Source: Balamuthia mandrillaris
Lineage: Eukaryota; Discosea; Longamoebia; Balamuthiidae
Assembly: GCA_031835245.1 (NCBI GenBank)
Contig: JAVKOQ010000198.1
Span: 1-64,000, forward strand
DNA: 64,000 nt
Direction: 5' to 3'
Shown here piece by piece: positions 47,074-57,447 of this stretch. Numbering within the stretch: the stretch's first letter is position 1; the number at the start of each line of letters is the position of its first letter. The notes beneath the pieces were generated by a model. That model had not been told where the DNA came from, searched no databases, and was given only the letters and a program-made list of their open reading frames with translations. The position numbers and the translations under genes were made by a program.

Positions 47074-48066
47074 AACGGTGATTATAGTGATTGCTGATTG
47101 AGGGATCGGAAGGTCGTATGGAGCAAAGTTGGTAGGACTACAAGTCAACGTCAAGCGAGATACCAAATCAGCATGCGAGAAATCGTCCACCTGTGCCACC
47201 ATAAAGTCAACCGACTGAGCGATGGAGGCTTCCATCTTTCCTCTTGGAAAGTTTGACAGAAGCATTCGTTTGAGCAAAAACTCGGGAGCAAGACCAAACC
47301 TGTTGTTTGTATGATTTAGCAGCTTGTACGAACAAGATGGAAGAGAATAGAGACGCAAAGAGAGAGAGAGAGAGAGAGAGAACCAACATGCCCAAACAAG
47401 GAGCTTTTGCTGCAAAGTGGTTCAGGTTGATGATGGCATTACATAGAATGATAGAGGCCACGCGTTGTGGCCTGCATTGAGCAAAGTAGAGAGCTTGAAA
47501 ACCTCCTAGTGCTAATTTTTGTCCCGCAAAGACGAATGAGAAAGTGAAGAGAACGAGACTTGTGGGCGACAGAACGGAAAACGAGAGAAGAGAGGAGAGA
47601 GAGAGAAAGAGAGAGAAGAGAAGAGAAGCAGAGTAGATAGCATACTTGTGCCAAAGAGGTGAACTTTTGTGTTGTTAAGGCCTATTCTCACTAGAAAGCG
47701 ATCAAAGCCTTTCACCCAACTATAATGAGACATGTAAGGGGGGGCTTGTACCTGTTTGTTTCTTTTCGTTCAGTGATGAAAACAAGAAATAAGAGGCAAA
47801 AACAAAGAAAAATAACAAACCGAAATGACACGATAGCCACGAGAGGATAAGCCCACGATCTGCTTGTAAAAGGACTCGGCAGTGCCGCTGGTCCCACAGA
47901 GACAAATCAAAGGCGGGCACTCGCGAGGGCCGTAGTCGTAGTACTTCCAAACGGCCTCTCCCTCGCTGTGCTCCACCACCACTCGGTTCAAGGCCACCCA
48001 GCTGCGAAAGTTCTTGTAGGCAGCGTCCTCCACCTCCTCCGCGCGAGGCATGAACTTCCTCTTCAT
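46475..48066 (-). CDS. SPG21: Maspardin (SPG21/ACP33), alpha/beta-hydrolase fold
   Basis: Endosomal/trans-Golgi protein of the alpha/beta-hydrolase fold. Seven exons (48066..47821, 47751..47646, 47511..47388, 47299..47077, 47014..46952, 46816..46739, 46675..46475) give 346 aa (human has 308). Landmarks: YYDYGPRECPPLICLCGTSGTAESFYKQI (shared WSLYDAGPRS...PLIFLPPVSGTADVFFRQI pattern), GLSSRGYRV, KVHLFGT, LILCN-type [37 protein letters not shown]. The last is the most specific block for maspardin. The nucleophile elbow G-x-S-x-G reads GTTLGG here, Thr in place of Ser (exon 2/3 junction). The acidic C-terminal tail is longer than in human. Confidence 0.92.
46845..46898 (+). repeat. CT-rich run (GA on coding strand) in the SPG21 intron
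   Basis: CT-rich run interrupted by CCCTCCCTCG, in the intron between exons 5 and 6; an exception to the strand bias. Confidence 0.85.
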
Positions 48067-48355
48067 CTTTCGTTACCTTTTGTCTACGTTTTTTTGAAAA
48101 AATTCGCACGTCTACGATAATTCATATTTTTATCGCAAAAGTATCGACAATAATTTTTGTGTTCAATTATCGAGGTAATTAAATTGATTTTTCACCGTTT
48201 ATGGTATAATTATCGATACGCAATATCATAAGATAAAAAAGAAAGAAACAAAGAAAGAAGTAAACCCGAAAGCTTTTTTCTTCTCTTGCCTCTTCCTTTT
48301 ATTTTTTTTTCTTCCCTTCTCTCGCTCGCATTTTTGAAAAAAAAAAACCAAAAAA
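48067..48355. promoter_or_regulatory. AT-rich divergent promoter SPG21 / small TM protein
   Basis: 289 bp, strongly AT-rich, with several TATCGA-core boxes: reverse TTGTCGATAC at 48141-48150, ATTATCGA at 48167 and TATCGATA-like at 48211. No coding signal. Confidence 0.5.
48141..48150 (-). promoter_or_regulatory. TTGTCGATAC element upstream of SPG21
   Basis: Reverse-strand copy of the recurrent motif, about 75-85 bp upstream of the SPG21 ATG. Confidence 0.35.
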
Positions 48356-48709
48356 ATGGGCCTCTCGAAATGCAACTGCTTCTACGGCTTTTGGTACTCG
48401 TTTTCATTGCCGGCGACCGTTTGGAACAAGTTTTGGATGCCATGCGGCGGAGCGGATCGTGACCCCGGCCTCGTGTGCCTGCGAGCGACGATGTGGCTGG
48501 TGCTGATAGCGTGGTGGCTCTGTATAGTTTGCTTTGTGCTCATTCTGGTCGGCCTCATCATGGACGTTATATGCTGCGTCATTTGGCTCGTCACTCTCGG
48601 CTTTTGTTTCACGGTATCTTTTTTTTTTCTCTCGTCTTCATTGTTTTCTCTCCTTCTTGTTTCCTTTCATCCTTCTTTCTCTTTCTCTCTTTCTCTTTCG
48701 TCGTTTCTC

Positions 48710-48756
<47 letters not shown>

Positions 48757-48894
48757 TACTCTCGTCACCCATTCTCTCCCTCTCTTTATTTCTGTTGACA
48801 ATACTTCTTTTCTTGTGGTCAAAAGAACTGTTCTCCAGCAGAGCAATGCTGCCAAGCTACCGGTGATACGGAACCGTTCGAATGCCTCGTTTAG
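48356..48894 (+). CDS. Small Cys-rich membrane protein, unrecognised
   Basis: Two exons (48356..48613, 48826..48894) give about 108 aa. The N-terminus is Cys-, Trp- and Phe-rich (MGLSKCNCFYGFWYSFSLP), with a PCGGADRDPGLVCLR loop. One or two TM helices follow in WLVLIAWWLCIVCFVLILVG and IMDVICCVIWLVTLG. Exon 2 adds NCSPAEQCCQATGDTEPFEC. Twelve or so Cys in 108 residues, partly in CxC/CC pairs, suggest lipid modification or disulfides. Possible Gly2 myristoylation (MGLSKC) is an inference. The intron carries a long CT run. No family is recognised; the phase-0 junction and a stop right after the Cys-rich piece make the model plausible. Confidence 0.6.
48702..48752 (+). repeat. CT microsatellite in the intron of the small membrane-protein gene
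   Basis: About 25 CT units with TTTCTC variants upstream, in the 212-bp intron. Confidence 0.9.
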
Positions 48895-49052
48895 TCCCTC
48901 TTTCTCTTCTCTCTCTTCGCTCTTCTCTTTGCTTCTCTCTGTCAAATCTTTCGATCGATATCGAAGAAAATTATCGCGATAAAAATTTTGTGTGTAAAAA
49001 ATTCAATTATCGTGATATTTATTGTTGAATAAAAGAAAGAAAAAAGAAATTT

Positions 49053-50981
49053 ATGAGAAGGAAAGCGACGGCACTCTTTGGCCTTTCTGCTCCGTTGTCT
49101 TCGTCTTCTTCTTTGCGCAGAGTTGGCTTGTTTCCGCCGGCTGTTTCTCGTCCTGTACACCACCTTCCTCCGTTGTCTCCTTCCTTTCACCAGTCCCGTT
49201 GGCTCAGTAGCATGATGCAAAGCTTCAAGGTTTGATTTTTTTTCTTGCTCATTTTCATACCCTCTTTCTCTTCTGCTCTCTGCTCTCTGCTCTCTGCTCT
49301 CTCTCCCTCCCACATTTGTGTAACACAAAACATCAGAAAATAGGAACGCACAGCGGCAGCTTTCACTGCGATGAAGCTCTCGCTTGTTTTATGCTTCGTC
49401 AGCTGCCAGAGTTTTCAGACGCCGCCGTGGTGAGGTCCAGAGACCCCGCTGTCCTCAACGAGTGCGACATTTTGGTAGACGTTGGCGGCGAATATGATGT
49501 TGAGAGGTGAGACCCTTTTTTTTTCTTTCATGGCTAACACCAGTTGTCATGTATTCTTCTTTCTCTTTCACCACTTCTTCTCCGCTTCTCCGCTTTTCGT
49601 TCTTCTCTCATTTTTTTTTTTTGATGTGCAGGAGACGCTTTGATCACCACCAAAGAGGTTTTACGGAGACATTTGACTCTAAACATAAGATCAAGTTGAG
49701 CTCTGCAGGTCTCATTTTCAAGTTAGTTGTACTTTTGTGTGTTGCGTCCTTTATTTTTTTTTCCTCTCCTTCTCTAACGTGAAAATGCAACAACAATTAA
49801 GACACTATGGCAAGAGAGTGATCGCCGAAGCACTTGGTACCGACGAAAAGACTACTGAACTGATCTATCAGGAGGCCTACGATGTACGCTCATATTCTTG
49901 TTTTTAAAACAGAGATAATAGTTGCATTCGCTAACTTTCTTAAAACAAACACAGACCTTTATTGAAGCATTGGATGGCATCGATAATGGTGTAATGCAAT
50001 ATCCAGGCGACATAGAGCCAGCTTATCATAGCTCAACAGACTTGCCCTCTCGCGTCGGCCATCTCAATCCACCATGGAACGTTCCTGAAGAAACAGTTGA
50101 CCTTAATGTATCCATTCCTTCTGCTTTTTCTCTCTCACTCTTTCTCGCTCTCCCCTCCCAGTACTTACACATGCCAAATGATTGGTTTTTTTAATGTTTA
50201 CGTTGCTCCTATAGGAACGTTTTGCGAAGGCGATGGCACTTGCTGGAGGCGAGTTTTTGGATCACATTAAGCATATCAAGGAAGTATGTACTTTTTGTTA
50301 TTAAATCCTACTTTTCTTGTCTGACACTGCTTAAAGTCGTACCTGCCAGCAAGAGAGTTAGTGGAGCGAGCTATCTTGTCCAGAGATGCTGACTTTAACA
50401 CCAAAGACTCGGAAGTCATCATTTTAGGTACACCCGTACTCTAGTTAGAGGGAGACAGTGCGTGCATAATTATTTACCCTTTTACAAAAAAAAAAACTCC
50501 CAGAACATTATTGTCCATGGAAGCGGCATTTGTTCCAGCTGGAGAGTTATCACAATATCTCAGTTCCCATTAAGTATGTTCTCTATCAGGACCAAAGCGG
50601 TGCTTGGTGCGTTACATCTCTCTTCTCTCCGCTTTTTTCTGTCTTATGTTTTTTTAAACAAAAAAAAAAAAAGGCGGATTCAATGTGTATCTGAGCGTCC
50701 GTCCTCATTCGTCAACCGACTCTCTTTGCCTGAGGAATGGAGAGGTCTCAGAGATGATGCTCTCTCCCAAGCAGCTGGTGTGGAGGGCTGCATCTTTATT
50801 CGTATCCTTTTCCTCATGTTTCTCTCTCTCCCACTTGAAAATAGTAACTGGGCAGTATGTACCTTGACCACAAATAACAGATGCGACAGGATTTATTGGT
50901 GGTGCCAAGACGAAGGAAGGCGTTATAGCGTTAGCACAAAAGGCTCTCAGCATCGCTCGTCAAAAGCAAGAATCCAGTTAG
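49053..50981 (+). CDS. MYG1: MYG1 exonuclease (UPF0160, DHH-type)
   Basis: RNA exonuclease with nuclear and mitochondrial roles. Ten exons (49053..49229, 49337..49506, 49632..49721, 49802..49883, 49955..50107, 50215..50283, 50337..50427, 50504..50606, 50674..50801, 50881..50981) give 387 aa (human has 376). The N-terminus is Arg/Ser/Pro-rich with no acids (MRRKATALFGLSAPLSSSSS), fitting a mitochondrial signal. Landmarks: IGTHSGSFHCDEALACFMLR, DILVDVGGEYD, RRFDHHQRGF (DHH motif), IEALDGIDNGVMQYPGD, KAMALAGGEFLDHI, WRIQCV, LPEEWRGLRDDALSQAAGV and CIFIHATGFIGGAKTKEG. The blocks follow the MYG1 order closely. Confidence 0.95.
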
Positions 50982-51217
50982 AAGCACAATGGATCTCTTT
51001 GTTACCCTAACCGGCTCACATTGACAACAAAGAAGAGAATGACTCATTCTTTATCTGACACCTTTCCAATGGGCACAATGAAAAATTGTCCAAAAAATTT
51101 AGCTTACAACCCCACCCAAAATTTACTACCAATTTTTGGACGATTTTCTCCATCTCACACTCCCTTGCCACTGGGATATTGTCATCTTGAAAAACCATCT
51201 ATCTCACACTTAGGGAA

Positions 51218-51711
51218 TTACTGTCTTGGTAGTAGACGCATCACCACATCATCAGCGCGCAGAGTCACTGTGAGAGTGGCCTTCAAGTCATGTCCCTCCA
51301 CCATTCTCAATTGGTACCTTTGCAACGTCTTTTTGTTGTATGCTTTATCAGAGAAGAGCGAAGAGAAGGAGAAAAAGGAGAAGCAGAGCAGAGAGACGAA
51401 GAAGAAGCTAACCATCGCAATAACAACTTTAGTCTCCATGATGGCCAAGTATTGGCCTGATGAGTAGGTTAGTCGTCAGTTGGTGAAACAACAAGAGAGA
51501 TAGCAACTGACCAATGCAGCTTCTGCGACCACGAGAGAAAGGAAGATAAGCATGGGAATGGGCCAACGGTTCTTTGAACCGTTCCGGGCGGAATTGGTGT
51601 GGATCTTTCCAAAGCCTTTCGTCCCTGTGCAGTTGCCATGGCCATATCTCCACCAATGTCTTCGTCAAAGAGAAGCGCAAGCGAGACCAGTCAACTAATA
51701 TGCCAAGGGAC

Positions 51712-51756
<45 letters not shown>

Positions 51757-51874
51757 GTACGCCTTTTGGAATATGATAGCCGCCAATAACGTCGTCTTTC
51801 GCCATAAGACGATCAGCTAACTGCACTGCTGGCGGATACAGCCTTTGACAACGCACTCAGTTAAAAAAGCTCAC

Positions 51875-51913
<39 letters not shown>

Positions 51914-53333
51914 GGAGGGAGGAGACCTCATGCATTCCTTCACGAACAAGTCAAGGTATTCCAGTTGACCCATGAGTTGAGGGGTTGGTATCTGTTCGCC
52001 AAGCACCTCGTCTATTTCCTGCATGACTTTAGCTTCTTGCTCTGGATATTTGGATAGAAGATAAAACGCAAAGGCCGATGCGTTGGCAGTAGTCTCTGCA
52101 AAGAAAGAACATTTCTATCGTCAATACAGGAGAACTCAAAAAGAATGAGAGAGAAGAGGTTGACGATAAGGCCACGCAAGTACCATGACCGGCGAGCAAG
52201 ATGGACATGGCTTCATCCACAAGTTGCTGATCGCTCAACCTTTCTCCGGTGTCTTCATCCACAGCTCGTAATAGCCTGTCCAAGACATCCATCTTGGCGT
52301 GGCTGTCGGTGTCCTTCTCGTCCAACATCATCCTCTGTCTCTTGGCTCGGATGATTTGTAGCAACGAGTCATCGATGACTTTCTTGGCAGCGTCGAAGCG
52401 GCGCGCTCCTCTCGAGAACGGCAGCTTGTGGAACGGAAGCTGTTGGAACACCCTCTTCTCCGTCTCTTCCAACACTTCCGTGATTGCTCTGCTGAGAGCT
52501 CCTTCTTTGTCGGTGAGCGCGTTCAACTCGTGGCTGAATGCTGCCAAAGAGATGACGTCCAACGCAAACTTAACCACAAGAAACAACGTGAGAAGCAAGA
52601 ACAAGAGAACGAGAGAAGGTCAAGAGAGAGAGAGAGAGAGAGAGATGAGATGAGATAAGAGTACATTGGCCATTTCTTCTCTAACGTTGATGCTCCGTAG
52701 ATCCTTCCATCGCTCAAGGGCCACTAGAGCGGTTTTGGTGATGGCAGGAAAGGCTTCTCTCATGCTCGTCGCTGAGAACACAGGTTGCTGGGGTTATGGT
52801 CATGCCAGGCATTAGTACCGCTTGCCAAGATACAAAAGACATGGGGACAAAGGGAAGCAAGAAGAAGAAGGGCAGTGGTACCATTATTTTTCGTTGTCGT
52901 TTCCAAAACTCTCCTGTTGCTCGTTCTTTGCATCAGCACAAGAAGAAGGAAGAAGAAGAAGAAGCAGAAGAAGAAGAAGAAGAAGAAGAAGAAGAAGAAG
53001 AAGAACAACAACAACAAAGCAAAAAAACAAAAACGGACCTTGGCTAACCAACAAGCCATTACCAACGATCTCCGCCATGAAGGGGTCCCTCTCCTTCTCA
53101 AAGGAGGCAGCGCTGTCACCGGACAAGACGTGCTGAGCCCACTGCGGGCTGCTGACGAGCAAGATCGGCTGCCTGAAGTAAAGGTAGCGCGAGACGCCCT
53201 CCTCTCCGCCGTACTTCTCGGCCAGGGCGCAGATGGCGGCCAAGGGGTCCTCCGAAAGCTCCTTCACATTCCCAAAGAAGAAGCTAGGAGGAGGGCCTGG
53301 TACGTGTGCCAATGCTTTGCTGGGCGTTAACTT

Positions 53334-53384
<51 letters not shown>

Positions 53385-53503
53385 AGCAGATGTTGAAAGA
53401 GAAACGAGAGAAAAGAAACCTTTTTGAGGAGAAAGGTGAGAAAGAGGACTACAAGGGTGAACAGGGTGCTCCACAACGTCCATGCTGAGGACCATCCCAG
53501 CAT
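51218..53503 (-). CDS. Microsomal-type cytochrome P450
   Basis: Membrane-anchored monooxygenase. Ten exons (53503..53420, 53330..53039, 52913..52882, 52787..52665, 52568..52184, 52095..51927, 51842..51761, 51659..51512, 51456..51413, 51328..51218) give 489 aa. N-terminal TM anchor (WSTLFTLVVLFLTFLL) then VPGPPPSFFFGN. The C-helix GEFWKRQRKIM...PVFS, I-helix AGHETTANA, K-helix ECMR (ExxR) with LYPPAVQLADR, then HRDERLWKDPHQFRPERF and the heme loop FSRGRRSCIGQ (axial Cys) are all intact. It resembles CYP4/CYP97-like clans by pattern, but subfamily and substrate cannot be told. Exon 3 has just 32 nt. Five CT/CTT tracts lie in its introns. A TATA-like run is upstream. Confidence 0.95.
51716..51755 (+). 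repeat. GA microsatellite (CT on coding strand) in P450 intron 7
   Basis: About 20 GA units. Further GA/AAG tracts in this gene: 51874-51913, 52624-52645, 52940-53003 (AAG) and 53336-53382. Confidence 0.9.
52940..53003 (+). repeat. AAG microsatellite (CTT on coding strand) in P450 intron 2
   Basis: About 20 GAA/AAG units followed by AACAAC. Only trinucleotide microsatellite of this size besides the one in the kinase intron. Confidence 0.9.
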
Positions 53504-53556
53504 TGCTTTTTTCTTTCTTATTTTTCTTTCGGCTTTTGTGAAAGTGAAAGCGTTAC

Positions 53557-53567
53557 TATATATATAT
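53557..53567. promoter_or_regulatory. TATA-like run upstream of P450
   Basis: TATATATATAT-type sequence about 55 bp upstream of the P450 ATG; palindromic, so orientation is set only by context. Confidence 0.35.
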
Positions 53568-53784
53568 GGTCTCCTGCTCCTCCCGCTCCTCTGCTTTCTT
53601 CAATGCAAAGTCGTTTCGTGAAAAAAGAAAAGGGCTTCACAAGCGGTGAAGAAGACAAGTCCTTTTCCTCCGGTGGTTCAACGAGCAAGCAAGATGAAAA
53701 CAGAAAGAAGTAACAAACAAGCTTTATTTTCATATAGTAATGCACGCGTGCGGTGCTCATGGCTTCTCTGGCTCTTTGGTTCGA

Positions 53785-56535
53785 TCATTGCAAAGGCGAG
53801 GCCGCGATCTGCACCTGCAGCACCGCCCTGCAGGTCTCGTGAAAGAGGGTGTGCACCTCCACGAACAGCTGGTAGACCACCTCGTAGGTGGCCCCCTCCT
53901 CGGTGAAGGTGGGCGGCACGTCCTCCGGCACCTTGAACTGCACGATCCCGTCCCAGTGGCTGTGCTTCTTGACGGGGAAGCCGTTGGGCTTGGCCTCCTG
54001 GCTGCTCACGTCCACCTCGCTCTTGTCCTCCACCTTCTTCTTCTTGCCGCGGAAGGAGAAGTTGGTGGCCACCTTGCGGAGGGTCATGTGCAGCTTGGTG
54101 AGCTTCTTGCCGGTGTCGTTCTTGATGACGACGTGCAGGGTCATGGCGGTGCCGGGCACCAGGGTGGAGTACTGCGGGGAGGCCACCATCTTGAGCTCCT
54201 TGGAGGAGCCGAAGAAGGCCTTCTTGGCCTTGGCCTTTTGGGCGTAGGGCATCTCCTCGTCCTGCGCCATCATCAGGAAGGGAGAAGAGGAAGGAGGAGC
54301 AGGAGGGACAACGCCGCTGCCTTGCGAGGAGGATAGAGAGGACAGCGAAGAGGAGAGCGGGGAGGAGGGTGTTTCCTCCGCTCCTTTTGCTTGTGCGTTC
54401 GCGTCCGGGTCATCATCCGAAGGTTCGTCTTTGTCGCTTTCCTCTTGCACGTCGTCTTCCTCCTCGTCCTCTTCCTCTCCCTTTGTCTTCGTTTCATGGC
54501 TTGGAGTGGCGGTGGAGCTGCTCTCCTCCTGTTGGTGTTGTTTGCCAAGTTTTAACACACAAACACAACAACCAACGCAGAAAGATACAACCGGAACACG
54601 AACCTGCTGCAAGTAAACCTGTGGACTCTTTTCCAGAGATTCCATAAAGGCTTCGCTCTCAAGCATGGCTTCGAGGAAGATGCTCGTCGAGTATCTGTGC
54701 CGGGTCAGCCTCTTGGTGTCCGTGGTTTCCTCCACCATCGCCAAGAACAGCTCCGCCTTCACGAGCTCCCTCTGCCTCTCCTCTTCCAGGTTCTTTCTTC
54801 GTTCCTCTTCGGTCAGAGGCGTTGCCACAGTGTCATCCGACATCCACAAGGCCAAAGCTTGGTCTATGCGTTTCTTCTTTTCTTTGGCACCTTCTCTGGG
54901 AGGGTGCTCATCGAAGGAATGTCGATCCTTGGCTTGTTCTTCCTCGTTGATGGCTCCTTCTTGCTGTTCTTCATCTTGTTCTTCTCCTTCTTCGGTTTCA
55001 TTGTGCTCACTGTCATCATCCGAGGAGCTACTGTCGTCTGCGTCTTCTTGCTTTTCATTCTCCTCTTCGTCTGTATCGCTATCTGTTGTGCCTGCTTGTT
55101 GTTCCTCCTCTGTTTCTTCTATTTCATCTCCTGTCTCCTCTACCTCCGCTTCTATCTCCTCCGCTTCCGCTTTGATGGCATTATCCACTATCACCTCGAC
55201 GATCGCTGCTTGAGGCTGCTCCTCGACTGGGTTTGGTTCATCTTCGATTTTGCTTTTATCTCTTTGGAATGATGGTTTCTTACGCTCTTTTTTTTTGCTC
55301 TTTTTGCTGTGGTGGCCCTTTGCTTTGTCGCCATCCTCTTTCTTTCGATGTTTAGACTTGCGGCCCTTGGTGCTGCTTGTGGTGTGGCTATCATCGCCTT
55401 TGGTTTCTTCCGCTCCTGCCAAGGCTTTCTCATCTTTTGCTTTTCTCTCCTTCTCCGCCTCCTCTTCCTTTTCTTTCCTCTCCTCGTTCTCTTTCTTCTC
55501 CTGTTCCTTCCTTTCTTTTTCTTTCTCCTCCTGCTTTGCCTTCTCCTGCTTCTCTCTCTCTTCCTTCAGCTCCATTTCTCTTTCCTTTTCCTTCTCATTT
55601 TCTTCTTTGTCTTTCTCTTCTTTCTCTGCCTTCTCCTTTCTCTCTTTCTCCGCGGTTTCCTTTTCCTTCTCCGCCTGTTTCTTCTTCTCTTTCTCGGCAT
55701 TCTCCTTGCTCTCTTTCTCTTCCTTCTCTTCCCCATCTTCCTCCTCCATTTCAGCTTCCTCTTCTTCCTTTTCCTTCTCCTTTTCAGCCTGTGCTTTCTT
55801 CTCCTGCATCTTCCTCTCCTTTTCTTCCCATTCCTGCAACTTTTTCTTACGCGCAGCCTCCATTTCTAACCGCTTCCTCTCCCACTCGTTCATGGCCGCC
55901 ATCCTCTCCGCCTCCTTCTCCATCAATATGCTTTGCTTGCTCCGCGACTGGCTGTTAATGTTATTGTTGCTGCTCTTATCCTCAAACGCATCTCCGTGAT
56001 TAGAATGAACAGCAGAGGAGGAGGAAGCAGAAGGACCATGTGGAGTTGGTGGAGCTGAACTGGAGAGTGTGCTAGTGGAAGACGGATGTATCGAGTCGGG
56101 CATGACTTCCACATGTCCATCGATGAGCAGACTGGGAATCGTTCGTTTGTCGGGTGTTGATACTGTTATGGAATCGCCCGAAGAAGCGGAAGAAGAGGCT
56201 TGCTTTTCTTGTGCACTCTCTTTTGAAGAGGAAGATGTGGAGGAGGATGTGCTGTTTAGTCCCTGAGAACTTGCAGTTCGCTGCTTGTGATGTTTGGAAT
56301 GACTTCTTCGATGTTTGGAGTCTGCACTCTTTTCATCATTGCTGCTTCTTTCAACCGAGGCGTGTTTTCCAGAGGAAGAGGCGTTTGAACGACGTTCCAC
56401 ATCTTTTTTGCTGCCCGAAGCGGTGGAAGCACGCCGTCGAGCAGAGGAAGTCGATTCGTTTTTTCGTTTCTCTCTTTTGGCTTCTGTGCTCTTCCTCCTC
56501 TTTTCCTCTTTCTCAGGGGAAGGGATTTCTAACAT
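53785..56535 (-). CDS. Long charged-helix protein with arrestin-like C-terminal domain
   Basis: A continuous frame of 916 codons. Residues 1-230 are Ser/Lys-rich and disordered. About 230-390 is a highly charged Glu/Lys helix (coiled coil or single alpha-helix), followed by a Lys-rich and a long acidic region. A helical segment (IDQALALWMSDDTVATPLTEEE...RRYSTSIFLEAMLESEAF) comes next. The last about 140 residues are beta-rich: SPQYSTLVPGTAMTLHVVIKND, KKLTKLHMTLRKVATNFSF, HWDGIVQFKVPEDVPPTF and YEVVYQLFVEVH, resembling an arrestin C-domain. A Cys-rich stretch (VGCCVCVLKLGKQ, about 54531-54603) has GTTCGT and CAACAG borders like an intron, but removing 73 bp would shift frame, so it is left in. 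The 3' end is markedly GC-rich. Arrestin-like is a pattern-based call. Confidence 0.7.
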   Translation of the reverse strand: MLEIPSPEKEEKRRKSTEAKREKRKNESTSSARRRASTASGSKKDVERRSNASSSGKHASVERSSNDEKSADSKHRRSHSKHHKQRTASSQGLNSTSSSTSSSSKESAQEKQASSSASSGDSITVSTPDKRTIPSLLIDGHVEVMPDSIHPSSTSTLSSSAPPTPHGPSASSSSAVHSNHGDAFEDKSSNNNINSQSRSKQSILMEKEAERMAAMNEWERKRLEMEAARKKKLQEWEEKERKMQEKKAQAEKEKEKEEEEAEMEEEDGEEKEEKESKENAEKEKKKQAEKEKETAEKERKEKAEKEEKDKEENEKEKEREMELKEEREKQEKAKQEEKEKERKEQEKKENEERKEKEEEAEKERKAKDEKALAGAEETKGDDSHTTSSTKGRKSKHRKKEDGDKAKGHHSKKSKKKERKKPSFQRDKSKIEDEPNPVEEQPQAAIVEVIVDNAIKAEAEEIEAEVEETGDEIEETEEEQQAGTTDSDTDEEENEKQEDADDSSSSDDDSEHNETEEGEEQDEEQQEGAINEEEQAKDRHSFDEHPPREGAKEKKKRIDQALALWMSDDTVATPLTEEERRKNLEEERQRELVKAELFLAMVEETTDTKRLTRHRYSTSIFLEAMLESEAFMESLEKSPQVYLQQVRVPVVSFCVGCCVCVLKLGKQHQQEESSSTATPSHETKTKGEEEDEEEDDVQEESDKDEPSDDDPDANAQAKGAEETPSSPLSSSLSSLSSSQGSGVVPPAPPSSSPFLMMAQDEEMPYAQKAKAKKAFFGSSKELKMVASPQYSTLVPGTAMTLHVVIKNDTGKKLTKLHMTLRKVATNFSFRGKKKKVEDKSEVDVSSQEAKPNGFPVKKHSHWDGIVQFKVPEDVPPTFTEEGATYEVVYQLFVEVHTLFHETCRAVLQVQIAASPLQ

Positions 56536-56851
56536 TCTCTAATCCTAGTATTACAGAGGGCCTCCTCCCCACAGCGAGAGCGATCAGCGGAAGGAGTCTC
56601 CCTCCTCTCTTTGTGAGGAACGAAAAAGCAAGAAAGAGACACCAAAAAAATTGAAAAAAGGAGAGCAGACGTCTCTTCAGCAAATTGTCCATATTTGCAG
56701 CATCCCCTCTGGACAACGTTTTCTCTGTTTCTCAAACGACAAAGAAGAGGCAGAGGCAGGGTGCAAACAGCCCCCAACGATCCATCCAGGTTTTTTATTA
56801 GCAAGTCTAGGTTGGATATCGGAGCAGAAAGAAAACAACAAACAAGGAAGG
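56536..56851. promoter_or_regulatory. Divergent promoter arrestin-like gene / ARF
   Basis: 316 bp between start codons with no clear motif; short A-runs at 56641-56660. Confidence 0.45.
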
Positions 56852-57344
56852 ATGGGTGCCGGTTTGGGCAGGCTGTTTGGAGAGCTTTTTAAGTTTGGGC
56901 GAGGCAGAGAACAACGAATAGTGATGCTGGGTTTGGACAATGGCGGCAAAACAACGATTCTCTACCGACTAAAGATGGGAGAGGTGGTGAAGACCACTCC
57001 GACAATAGGTACCCCCTTGTTCTGGCTGTCGATCTCTTTTGCTCTCCCTCCTCGTTTGCGTGCCTCCCTTCTTTCGTTCTCAGTTTTTCTCTCGCTTTCT
57101 TCTGTCCTCGGTGTGTCCTCTCCTCTGCTCGCCTCTCTCCCAGCGTCTTCTCTGCGCTCATTATCTTTCGCTCTATTTTCGCTCCTTATCTTCCGTCCAT
57201 CTTCGATTACCCTGTCCTTCACTTTCCTTCCCATCTCATCATGTCGGTGGCTTTGTCCCATTCTTTTCAGGTTTTAATGTAGAAACAGTGCAACGCAAGA
57301 ACGTGACTTTCTCCGTATGGGACGTCGGAGGACAAGATCAGGTA

Positions 57345-57384
<40 letters not shown>

Positions 57385-57396
57385 CTCGCTCTCTCT

Positions 57397-57447
<51 letters not shown>

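Noticed and set aside
55250-55999. Ser/Phe-rich plus-strand frames opposite the arrestin-like gene
   Set aside because: Antisense shadows of the charged-helix region, same cause as above.
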